A stretch of 9,385 nt of DNA from Thermoplasmata archaeon (GTDB taxonomy: Archaea; Thermoplasmatota; Thermoplasmata; Thermoplasmatales; Thermoplasmataceae). The translations under genes were made by a program, and so were the position numbers. The notes beneath the pieces were generated by a model, which worked only from the letters and a program-made list of their open reading frames with translations, had not been told where the DNA came from and made no database searches. The stretch's first letter is position 1. Each line of letters begins with the position of its first letter. The stretch is from positions 1 through 9,385 of the forward strand of contig JAJZXT010000146.1 of NCBI GenBank assembly GCA_021806355.1, read 5' to 3'. Shown here one piece after another: positions 1 through 4,854 of this stretch.

Positions 1-16
1 ATTAAAGGGCTACGAG

Positions 17-208
17 ATGAGCAAGAAAACTGCCATGATACTCTCTTCGATTATAGTGATCATATCTATGGAAATACTGTGGCTGATGCTACTCGCAAAC
101 CCCCTTAATCTTATTCAGGAAGAAGGATTTGGAATAGGATTGGGTATCTTGATGATCTTGATTGGAATAGAGATAAGGATCTATAGGATGGTTTATCTCC
201 GTGAGTAA
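17..208 (+). CDS. Small two-helix membrane protein, function unknown
   Basis: A 63-residue protein made almost entirely of two hydrophobic segments, roughly residues 6-28 and 37-55, joined by a short acidic loop (QEE) and ending in a basic/charged tail (RIYRMVYLRE). This predicts a small integral membrane protein with both ends on the same side, probably cytoplasmic given the KK near the N-terminus. I do not recognise a family. The reading frame stays open upstream to the window edge, so it could instead be the C-terminus of a longer membrane protein. The ATG at 17 is only weakly supported: GGG at 7-9 is a poor ribosome site. Its last 8 bases overlap the GTG start of the next gene, so the two are probably co-transcribed and translationally coupled. 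Confidence 0.6.
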   Translation: MSKKTAMILSSIIVIISMEILWLMLLANPLNLIQEEGFGIGLGILMILIGIEIRIYRMVYLRE

Positions 209-884
209 TCTCAGGGTAAGAGGTTTCAGCTACATAACGTTCTGGCAGGAAGATTCCATAGGGCTGATAGTCTTAAAATCCGATAAGAATGGAAATATTA
301 GAACGTCGGCATTCAGTGAATTAATGCAGGCACTTGCTTTGGCTGCGGCCGACGAAAAAGTGAAATACATTGCAATAACTGGAATGAATTCCTTCTTTGC
401 AAAGGATTTATATCTCAAGCCTGAAGAATCTATAGTGGATTCTCTGGAAACGATGCTATCATTTTCTCTCTTTTCTTCCGGCGTTCAAAAGCCAGTGGTT
501 TCCCTTATCAATGGTGATGCCTTGAACATAGGCTATGAAATAGCTCTCTTAACGGATCTGGTTATCTCATCAGAAAAAGCCCGATGTGGATTCCAAAAAG
601 ATTATAAGTGCCTGATGGGCGGAACTATCGCAAGAAGAAGATTTTATGATCCAGGGATATCGAATGCGGAGAAAAACAAAAATTCTGACATCGTAATAGA
701 AGGGATAGATTTCCTCGGTCAAGCTAAGGATTTCTTGCTTAATAAATTACGAACTAACATTTTCACGGAAAGAGCTGCATTCAGATGGGATATTAAAGAG
801 CGAATAATGGAAGAGCAAATCAGCTTTTTGAAGGAATATATATCAAAGCCGAAATTGAAGGATAGCAATCTAACCCAGAGCTGA
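201..884 (+). CDS. Crotonase-fold (enoyl-CoA hydratase/isomerase-like) protein with degenerate active site
   Basis: A 227-residue protein starting with GTG, the first start codon after the overlap with the upstream gene. The crotonase core is visible: F38-xx-L41 with the following helix, D51-xx-V54-xx-I57-x-I59-TG, then KPVVSLINGDALNIGYEIALLTDLV at about 97-121 and the SSEKARCGF segment. In active crotonases the first oxyanion-hole motif reads like FSAGADL and the second GGG; here they are FFAKDL and NIG, and the usual catalytic Glu region (PEV-x-LG) is QKDYKC. The protein is also shorter than the usual ~255-260 residues and its C-terminal trimerisation helices look reduced. The fold is well supported. 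Activity as a hydratase or isomerase is doubtful, and it may be a structural or binding paralogue. The cognate acyl-CoA pathway is not visible here. Confidence 0.75.
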   Translation: MSNLRVRGFSYITFWQEDSIGLIVLKSDKNGNIRTSAFSELMQALALAAADEKVKYIAITGMNSFFAKDLYLKPEESIVDSLETMLSFSLFSSGVQKPVVSLINGDALNIGYEIALLTDLVISSEKARCGFQKDYKCLMGGTIARRRFYDPGISNAEKNKNSDIVIEGIDFLGQAKDFLLNKLRTNIFTERAAFRWDIKERIMEEQISFLKEYISKPKLKDSNLTQS

Positions 885-897
885 TAATTATATTTTT
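885..897 (+). terminator. Possible T-rich terminator after the crotonase-like gene
   Basis: Right after the TGA stop lies TAATTATATTTTT, an A/T stretch ending in five Ts. Archaeal RNA polymerase can terminate at such tracts without a hairpin. No clear stem is seen, so support is modest. Confidence 0.3.
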
Positions 898-965
898 AGG
901 AAAGATTGGAGAGAACTTGGAATTGCCTGATTCGTTTATTTCCATTATTAAATTTAACTCAAAAA

Positions 966-974
966 ATATTTAAG
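966..974 (+). promoter_or_regulatory. TATA box of the SDR gene (leaderless)
   Basis: ATATTTAAG is centred about 25 bases before the ATG at 995, the spacing expected between an archaeal TATA box and its start site. Transcription would therefore begin at or next to the start codon. No Shine-Dalgarno motif precedes the ATG, which agrees with a leaderless mRNA. Confidence 0.6.
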
Positions 975-994
975 TTAATCGAAAATAAACTATC

Positions 995-1750
995 ATGGAG
1001 AAAGTAAAACCGTTAAGCGTTCTTGTCACAGGCGGAACTAGAGGAATTGGAAGGGCAATATCGTTGAAAATGGCAGAAGAAGGGTACGATATTATCGCAG
1101 TATACAGAAATAAAGACTTGAAAATTAAGGAATTGTCATCAAAGATCAACGGCATGGGAAGAACATGCACACTTTATAAGACAGATCTTACCAATGAGAG
1201 TGAACGGTTGAAGCTGATTGATGAACTTAGAAATAGCAACGTTCAACTGAAGGCTTTGGTAAACAATGCAGGATTGGGAAGAAGCGAAACCCTTGATTCA
1301 GTCGATATAGAATCATGGGACAAGGTCATCAGGCTTAATGAAACGGTACCTCTTTTAATGGCACGAGATCTTCACAACCTCATAAAGGATGGAGGATCCA
1401 TAATAAATATTGGATCCTTGAGGGGCGTGATCCCATCTACTGACCTGCTTTCGTACCAGGCCTCGAAAGCTTCACTTATTCAAATAACCAGAGCCCTTGC
1501 AAAGACCCTTGCTCCAAAAATAAGGGTAAATTCTATTGTATGCGGATGGATTAGAACAGATATGACCAAGGGGTTGCACACAGACGATAACATGATGAAG
1601 TTAATCGAGTCGTGGACACCTATGGAAAGATGGGGTGAACCTGAAGATGTATCTGAAATGGCAAGTTTTTTAATATCAAATAAAGCCTCATTTATTACTG
1701 GACAGGGATTTGTTTTAGACGGTGGAGTCAGCCTGCTGAAAAATATTTAG
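995..1750 (+). CDS. Short-chain dehydrogenase/reductase (classical SDR, FabG-like)
   Basis: A 251-residue classical SDR, the usual length for the family, acting in the cytoplasm as an NAD(P)-dependent oxidoreductase. The Rossmann dinucleotide motif TGGTRGIG is at 12-19, D64 (TDLT) contacts the adenine ring, and NNAG is at 90-93. The catalytic tetrad is complete: N115, S141, Y154 and K158, with the typical Ser-Tyr spacing of 13. The C-terminal ITGQGFVLDGG (234-244) is the family signature. Arg in TGGTRG and the YRN after strand beta-2 favour NADP(H), by analogy with FabG-type enzymes. The substrate cannot be read from the sequence: sugar or polyol dehydrogenase and 3-oxoacyl reductase are both possible. 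It is a single-gene transcription unit with its own promoter, convergent with the peptidase gene. Confidence 0.9.
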   Translation: MEKVKPLSVLVTGGTRGIGRAISLKMAEEGYDIIAVYRNKDLKIKELSSKINGMGRTCTLYKTDLTNESERLKLIDELRNSNVQLKALVNNAGLGRSETLDSVDIESWDKVIRLNETVPLLMARDLHNLIKDGGSIINIGSLRGVIPSTDLLSYQASKASLIQITRALAKTLAPKIRVNSIVCGWIRTDMTKGLHTDDNMMKLIESWTPMERWGEPEDVSEMASFLISNKASFITGQGFVLDGGVSLLKNI

Positions 1751-1752
1751 AT

Positions 1753-1783
1753 AAAAAAATTTTTTGAGTGATTAATTTCACTC
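1753..1783. terminator. Bidirectional terminator between convergent genes
   Basis: A7T6 at 1753-1765 gives a T-tract on both strands. Next to it, GAGTGA (1766-1771) and TCACTC (1778-1783) form a perfect 6-bp stem with a 6-base loop. On the minus strand the peptidase stop codon lies inside this stem and the T7 run follows it, like a hairpin-plus-T terminator. On the plus strand the T6 run alone would end the SDR transcript. Confidence 0.6.
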
Positions 1784-2608
1784 ATAATTCACTGAAAAAC
1801 TTGTTCCATCGCTTGTAAGTGCTGATGGCTGCGCATAAAGAGCTCCACTTGATGTTGTCATTGTTATGCTCTCATATGGTAATGAGCCCAATGGTGCACT
1901 TACGCCGTTTATGGTTGCGTAATTTGTTCCGGATATGGATGTGTAGTCTGAGCCATAATAGGCCGTTCCAAAGTTAGCCAGTGAACTCAACTGCCCTCCG
2001 ATTTCAGGTCTCTCCTCAATCCATTCTGCTGAAAGCATGCTGGATTTATATGTAACCTGAATGAAGAAGTGTTCATTTTGCGTGGTGTCATTGAGATATA
2101 TGTTCCAGTACTGGCTGTGATGCGGTGCTACACCAGCATAAACTATTCCGGATGATATTACATCCCCTGGGCTTACCGAGAATCCGCTTATTGGGGTTTC
2201 AGCTGCAGGCAACATCTCATACCATGCGCTGTACTGGGCGGAACCAGAGGAGTAATCAGATTCTGTTCCTGTTTGAATAAGAGTCCTGTCGTGAGAGAAA
2301 AATCCGCCTATCCCAATCCACTGTGATGAATAAGTAGAGCTGGACGAAGATGATACAGACTGTACTTTCCACGAGCCTGTAATTCCAGTTACTACATGTG
2401 CGGGGCTGTTAAAGTTTGATGCTGCTACATACCCAGCCCAGTTTGTGGATGAAGTCGTTCCAGAGGAACTGGATACTACTTTTCCAAAGTGCAATGAACT
2501 CCCGCTTTGTGCTGCTATTGACGGAACTGCGACTACCATTAGAGATAGTACAAATAACGCAGCTAGCACTACGGCTTTCGCTCCTTTTGTATTTATTTCG
2601 TTTTTCAC
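1778..2608 (-). CDS. Secreted glutamic peptidase, G1 (eqolisin) family
   Basis: A 276-residue exported protein. A signal peptide is clear: basic N-terminus, hydrophobic core at about 11-28, likely cleavage after IAA near residue 33. A Ser/Thr-rich linker (46-54) precedes the G1 domain, whose landmarks appear in order: TNWAGYV (55-61), QWIGIGG (96-102), LIQTG (110-114), YSAWYEMLP (126-134), YWNIYLND (167-174) and AEWIEERP (194-201). The family's catalytic dyad, Gln53 and Glu136 in scytalidoglutamic peptidase, maps to Q112 and E195, and the 83-residue spacing is identical. G1 enzymes are acid endopeptidases, so a role in digesting external protein in an acidic habitat is a fair inference. The start is GTG at 2608, with a TATA box 23-30 bases upstream and no SD motif, so the mRNA is probably leaderless. 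It is a monocistronic gene. Confidence 0.9.
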   Translation of the reverse strand: MKNEINTKGAKAVVLAALFVLSLMVVAVPSIAAQSGSSLHFGKVVSSSSGTTSSTNWAGYVAASNFNSPAHVVTGITGSWKVQSVSSSSSSTYSSQWIGIGGFFSHDRTLIQTGTESDYSSGSAQYSAWYEMLPAAETPISGFSVSPGDVISSGIVYAGVAPHHSQYWNIYLNDTTQNEHFFIQVTYKSSMLSAEWIEERPEIGGQLSSLANFGTAYYGSDYTSISGTNYATINGVSAPLGSLPYESITMTTSSGALYAQPSALTSDGTSFSVNYE

Positions 2609-2630
2609 AAAATATAAACGGGTGTTTAAT

Positions 2631-2638
2631 ATTTAAAA
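2631..2638 (-). promoter_or_regulatory. TATA box of the G1 peptidase gene
   Basis: TTTTAAAT (read on the minus strand) lies 23-30 bases before the GTG start at 2608, within an A/T-rich stretch. The spacing puts the transcription start at the start codon, consistent with leaderless expression. Confidence 0.55.
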
Positions 2639-2658
2639 TTTTATAATGATGAAAAACG

Positions 2659-2666
2659 TATAAATA
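2659..2666 (+). promoter_or_regulatory. Unassigned TATA box
   Basis: TATAAATA is preceded by an A-rich stretch (GAAAAACG) that could serve as a BRE. It is a better TATA match than those of the flanking genes, yet no gene begins 25-30 bases downstream. The predicted start, near 2688-2692, would give an RNA running through the mini-ORF and the nested inverted repeats. It could also give aIF2-beta a long leader. Confidence 0.45.
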
Positions 2667-2672
2667 CCGATA

Positions 2673-2684
2673 TTCCGCACGGAA
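2673..2684. promoter_or_regulatory. Dyad between TATA box and predicted start, possible operator
   Basis: TTCCG and CGGAA form a perfect 5-bp inverted repeat around CA. It sits just after the unassigned TATA box and before the predicted transcription start, where a bound repressor would block RNA polymerase. It is short, so chance is a real alternative. Confidence 0.25.
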
Positions 2685-2694
2685 ATAAGAGTAT

Positions 2695-2760
2695 ATGGTT
2701 GATAATTCAATTTCAATTCCTGCAAACGCGGAAACGATGTGCCTTTATTCTTTGCGCTAA
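2695..2760 (+). CDS. Possible 21-residue mini-ORF
   Basis: ATG at 2695 opens a 21-codon frame ending in TAA at 2758-2760. Its start is about 29-36 bases after the unassigned TATA box, so a nearly leaderless mRNA is conceivable. The peptide (begins MVDNSISIPANAE) has no recognisable motif, signal or membrane segment. A frame this short arises easily by chance; only the promoter position supports it. Confidence 0.15.
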   Translation: MVDNSISIPANAETMCLYSLR

Positions 2761-2761
2761 A

Positions 2762-2813
2762 ACGAGCTGATATAATTTATTTACGACGATTGAACGGGCT
2801 TCAATCTGCTCGT
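2762..2813 (+). ncRNA. Nested inverted repeats, candidate structured RNA
   Basis: GATTGAA (2788-2794) and TTCAATC (2800-2806) form a perfect 7-bp stem closed by the loop CGGGC. It is nested in a second perfect 6-bp pair, ACGAGC (2762-2767) with GCTCGT (2808-2813), leaving a 20-base bulge on the 5' side and one base on the 3' side. The structure lies downstream of the unassigned TATA box. A small RNA, an RNA element in a long aIF2-beta leader, or DNA-binding sites are all possible; no known RNA family was recognised. Confidence 0.3.
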
Positions 2814-2894
2814 GTGGAGGTCTATTCATAACATTATTTTCAAATTTGAGACGCTGGTGGGAAAAAGAAATATCTTGGAAATGAATAAACAGAA

Positions 2895-2901
2895 TTATAA
2901 G
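2895..2901 (+). promoter_or_regulatory. TATA box of the aIF2-beta operon
   Basis: TTATAAG is centred about 24 bases before the ATG at 2922. No SD motif precedes that ATG, which agrees with a leaderless start for the first gene of this operon. Confidence 0.5.
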
Positions 2902-2921
2902 GCTAATCGAAATTTTGTACA

Positions 2922-3548
2922 ATGGCAAAAGATGAGTATGAAAGTCTTCTTGATAAATCCTCAGATATTCTATCCAAATCGAATATAAGCGAAGAACGGT
3001 TGAAAATCCCTGAACCAAATCTTATTAGGGAGGGGAAAGTGACTATAATTCGAAATTTCATGGATATGGTCGACCTTATAAATCGTGATCCAAAACATAT
3101 AATGAAGTACCTGATGAAGGAATTTGGAATTGGCCTAAATCTTGATGGAAAGCGATTGATTATAAACAAAAAGGTTTCGTTGGAGGAGTTTGCATCAAAA
3201 ATAGAGCAATATCTCAATGTATATGTGAGATGTTATGAGTGTAATTCACCTGATACTGAAATAAAGAAGGTTGGAAGAACAAACGTTATAGAATGCAAGG
3301 CTTGCGGCGCGCAGCATCCGATAAATATGTCCAGGGAATTGCTTGGAAACGAGGCAGACATAGAGGAAGGAAAAAAGTACGTCGTTCAGATTTCTGAGAT
3401 AGGCAGATCGGGAGAAGGAAGAACAAATTATAGGGGATACCACATCTTTGTTCCAGGAGTCAAGAAAGGAGAAAGCGTAAGGATACTCATAAAGAAGATC
3501 AAGGATGGCACGGCAATAGGGGAAGTTATTGAGCGAATCAACAAGTGA
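2922..3548 (+). CDS. eif2b: Translation initiation factor aIF2 subunit beta with C-terminal TRAM domain
   Basis: A 208-residue cytoplasmic protein, the beta subunit of the aIF2 heterotrimer that brings initiator Met-tRNA to the small ribosomal subunit. In order it has an N-terminal helix for gamma-subunit contact (about 1-25), the aIF2-beta/eIF5 alpha-beta core (about 30-100, with the typical NFMDMVDLINRDPKHIMKYL-type segment at 45-64), and a C4 zinc ribbon with C104, C107, C125 and C128. A TRAM domain follows (about 147-206: EGKKYVVQISEIGRSGEG ... VRILIKKIKDGTAIGEV). Most archaeal aIF2-beta proteins end near residue 140; the TRAM extension, an RNA-binding beta-barrel, is known from haloarchaea and some other euryarchaea. 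It leads the operon and its 3' end overlaps the PIN gene by 20 bases. Confidence 0.95.
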   Translation: MAKDEYESLLDKSSDILSKSNISEERLKIPEPNLIREGKVTIIRNFMDMVDLINRDPKHIMKYLMKEFGIGLNLDGKRLIINKKVSLEEFASKIEQYLNVYVRCYECNSPDTEIKKVGRTNVIECKACGAQHPINMSRELLGNEADIEEGKKYVVQISEIGRSGEGRTNYRGYHIFVPGVKKGESVRILIKKIKDGTAIGEVIERINK

Positions 3549-3903
3549 TAAAGAAATAGTTGTCGACACAAATGCCCTGATATACTCAATAAAACACAGC
3601 GTCAATTTGAAGTACGAAGCTGGGAAAATATCGGGAATCACACAAATTACAATTTTGGAATGCGTCAAGAGCGAGTTGGTGGGGCTTTCCAAGAGAAATA
3701 TGTATGCATTGCTAGCGCTCAAGGAAATTGAACCTCTGAAGGCAATTCCATCTGAAGGAGGAGGAGATGAATGCGTCTTGAAGTACGCCTTGAGGAAACA
3801 GTGTGCAATCATAACCAATGATCGGGGTCTAATAGCCATAGCGAAGGAAAAGAATCTTACAGTGTTTACCATATCAGGTGGCAGGAAGTTGAGATATGCC
3901 TGA
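3529..3903 (+). CDS. PIN-domain ribonuclease, Fcf1/Utp24-like
   Basis: A 124-residue single PIN domain. Metal-binding acidic residues are all visible: D13 in VVDTNAL, E49 in VKSEL (E44 is an alternative), D80 in GGDECVLKYA, and D98 in the TNDRGL motif. The closing VFTISGGRKLRY resembles the C-terminal signature of archaeal Fcf1/Utp24-type PIN proteins, linked in eukaryotes to 18S rRNA maturation. The gene sits between aIF2-beta and a housekeeping kinase with no partner antitoxin, which argues against a VapC toxin. The start must be TTG at 3529: an in-frame TAG lies at 3517-3519 and no ATG or GTG comes before the first catalytic Asp. A purine-rich AGGGGA (3518-3523) lies five bases upstream of it. 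It overlaps its upstream neighbour by 20 bases and its downstream one by 8. Confidence 0.85.
   Translation: MSESTSDKEIVVDTNALIYSIKHSVNLKYEAGKISGITQITILECVKSELVGLSKRNMYALLALKEIEPLKAIPSEGGGDECVLKYALRKQCAIITNDRGLIAIAKEKNLTVFTISGGRKLRYA
3876..3880 (+). promoter_or_regulatory. Shine-Dalgarno site of RbkR
   Basis: AGGTG matches the archaeal anti-SD complement GGAGGTGA and lies about 15 bases before the ATG at 3896, inside the end of the PIN gene. The spacing is long but supports internal initiation within the operon. Confidence 0.4.
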
Positions 3904-4594
3904 AAACTCATTAGATAAATTGTCCCGGGGCGAGAGAAATAGGATATATGATGGATTAAAGGCAATTCTCTCACTTTCAAATGGAGAGAAGAGGGCAAGA
4001 CTTTACTCCGGTTCTCTTGCCCTGTTTATGGGAATAAGCCAACAATCAGCATCCAAGCTTATTCTTGATATGAACCGGACGGGTGTGATAATTAGGCATA
4101 TGGACGGAAAGATCCAATCTATTGAGGTATCAGAGCTTGGAAGAGATCTTTTATTTGAAGAATATTCGTTACTTTCAGGTTTATTGGGAGTAAAAGATAA
4201 AATAATGATTTCCGGCGTTGTGCAGAGCGGAATGGGGGAGGGAAGATATTATGTATCCAGGAAACCCTATGTTATCCAATTTCAGGAGAGGCTGGGATTC
4301 ATTCCCTATATGGGCACTCTTAACATAAAAGTAGATTCATCAGAGGAAGTTTCCTTAAGGAGAATCCGGGGATATTCAGGCATCAAGATAGATGGCTTTG
4401 CTACTGATGACAGAACTTTCGGACCGGTGAAGGCTTTTATGGGGACGATTTCAGGCATAAAGTGTGCAATAATATTCCCAGAGAGATCAGTCTATAGAGA
4501 TGTGATAGAGATCATATCTGAAGAGTTCCTTAGAGAAAAACTGAAACTCAGCGATGGTGAAAAAGTGCAGCTTAATGTGGACGTTTCAAATTGA
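3896..4594 (+). CDS. rbkR: RbkR: HTH transcriptional regulator fused to CTP-dependent riboflavin kinase
   Basis: A 232-residue two-domain protein. Residues about 10-95 are a winged helix-turn-helix (IYDGLKAILSL, then the recognition part SGSLALFMGISQQSASKLILDMNRTGVI). Residues about 100-230 are the archaeal riboflavin kinase, which uses CTP rather than ATP to make FMN. Kinase motifs are intact: SGMGEGRYYVS (111-121), GFIPYMGTLNIKV (134-146), DGF (166-168), TFGPVKAF (174-181), IIFPERSVY (192-200) and the final LKLSDGEKV (216-224). RbkR proteins of this architecture are known to control archaeal riboflavin-synthesis genes; no riboflavin synthesis or transport gene is nearby. It is the last gene of the aIF2-beta operon. 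Its final codons and stop are part of a palindrome shared with the convergent gene, overlapping that gene by 9 bases. Confidence 0.95.
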   Translation: MPENSLDKLSRGERNRIYDGLKAILSLSNGEKRARLYSGSLALFMGISQQSASKLILDMNRTGVIIRHMDGKIQSIEVSELGRDLLFEEYSLLSGLLGVKDKIMISGVVQSGMGEGRYYVSRKPYVIQFQERLGFIPYMGTLNIKVDSSEEVSLRRIRGYSGIKIDGFATDDRTFGPVKAFMGTISGIKCAIIFPERSVYRDVIEIISEEFLREKLKLSDGEKVQLNVDVSN

Positions 4595-4608
4595 AACGTC
4601 TATTTTTC
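4580..4608 (+). terminator. Palindromic hairpin plus T-tract ending the aIF2-beta/RbkR operon
   Basis: GACGTTTCAA (4580-4589) and TTGAAACGTC (4591-4600) are perfect inverted repeats around a single A. As RNA this gives an 8-bp stem with an AAAUU loop, followed by TATTTTT (4601-4607). It therefore resembles an intrinsic terminator for the plus-strand operon. The RbkR stop codon lies within the repeat, and the minus-strand reading ends in the same element but without a T-tract behind it. Confidence 0.6.
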
Positions 4609-4843
4609 CGCTTTCGATTTCGCTTATAAGTTTATTTATTCTTTCTTCCACCTGCTTCTCATTCATTCCGCAATCAAGGAGTTCAAGGTATAGTTCAAAA
4701 TCCTCTTCAAAGTTGACTTTTGAGCCGTAATAAACCTTGATGTATCCGCAATGCCGCTCTGCATCAAAATTAAGCCTATAACTTGCATTAACAGTAACGT
4801 TTTCCTTTTCAATGTATTTTGTCATTTTATATAGATCACTCAA
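4586..4843 (-). CDS. Unrecognised small protein downstream of PurL
   Basis: An 85-residue protein if started at TTG 4843, or 88 if the in-frame GTG at 4852 is used. I prefer TTG because a strong SD motif, AGGTGAT (minus strand, 4848-4854), lies four bases before it, and the GTG is part of that motif. A third option is ATG 4825, which is further from the SD motif. The N-terminal half looks beta-rich (ENVTVNASYRLNFDAERHCGYIKVYYG) and the C-terminal half helical and charged (MNEKQVEERINKLISEIES). No signal peptide, membrane segment or metal motif is seen; two Cys are present but not paired. It follows PurL directly, with the SD overlapping the PurL stop, so co-expression is likely. I do not recognise the family and propose no function. 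Confidence 0.7.
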   Translation of the reverse strand: MSDLYKMTKYIEKENVTVNASYRLNFDAERHCGYIKVYYGSKVNFEEDFELYLELLDCGMNEKQVEERINKLISEIESGKIDVSI

Positions 4844-4847
4844 CCAA

Positions 4848-4854
4848 ATCACCT
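4848..4854 (-). promoter_or_regulatory. Shine-Dalgarno site deciding the start of the gene after PurL
   Basis: Read on the minus strand this is AGGTGAT, a 7-base match to the archaeal anti-SD complement. It spans the PurL stop and the GTG at 4852, so that GTG is unlikely to be the start; TTG at 4843 has normal spacing. Confidence 0.55.

Larger units (their letters stand above)
2609..2921. other. 313-base intergenic region with two outward promoters and unassigned structure
   Basis: No conventional gene is seen. From left to right it holds the peptidase TATA box (minus strand), a second strong plus-strand TATA box (2659-2666), a short dyad TTCCG-CA-CGGAA (2673-2684), a 21-codon ORF (2695-2760), nested inverted repeats (2762-2813), an SD-like GGAGGT (2816-2821) with no start codon behind it, and the aIF2-beta TATA box (2895-2901). 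No tRNA, SRP RNA or RNase P RNA signature was found. Confidence 0.6.

Noticed and set aside
2646..2652. ATGATGA resembling a box C of a C/D guide RNA
   Set aside because: No D box (CTGA) lies at the 50-60 base distance needed; the nearest is over 110 bases away.
2784..2806. GTTCAATC on the minus strand, like a tRNA T-loop
   Set aside because: The flanking bases do not form a T-stem, and no acceptor or anticodon arm can be built around it.
2713..3217. Two overlapping minus-strand frames across the aIF2-beta promoter and gene start
   Set aside because: They cover the promoter and the N-terminus of a certain gene and show no motif or ribosome site.
3529..3903. PIN gene as a VapC toxin
   Set aside because: No antitoxin gene is adjacent, it is locked into a housekeeping operon, and its C-terminal signature is closer to Fcf1/Utp24-like proteins.
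3246..3998. A 250-codon open frame on the minus strand, antisense to aIF2-beta, the PIN gene and RbkR
   Set aside because: It runs opposite three genes with clear family motifs, has no recognisable domain, no promoter and a low-complexity Ser/Phe/Leu composition typical of antisense frames.
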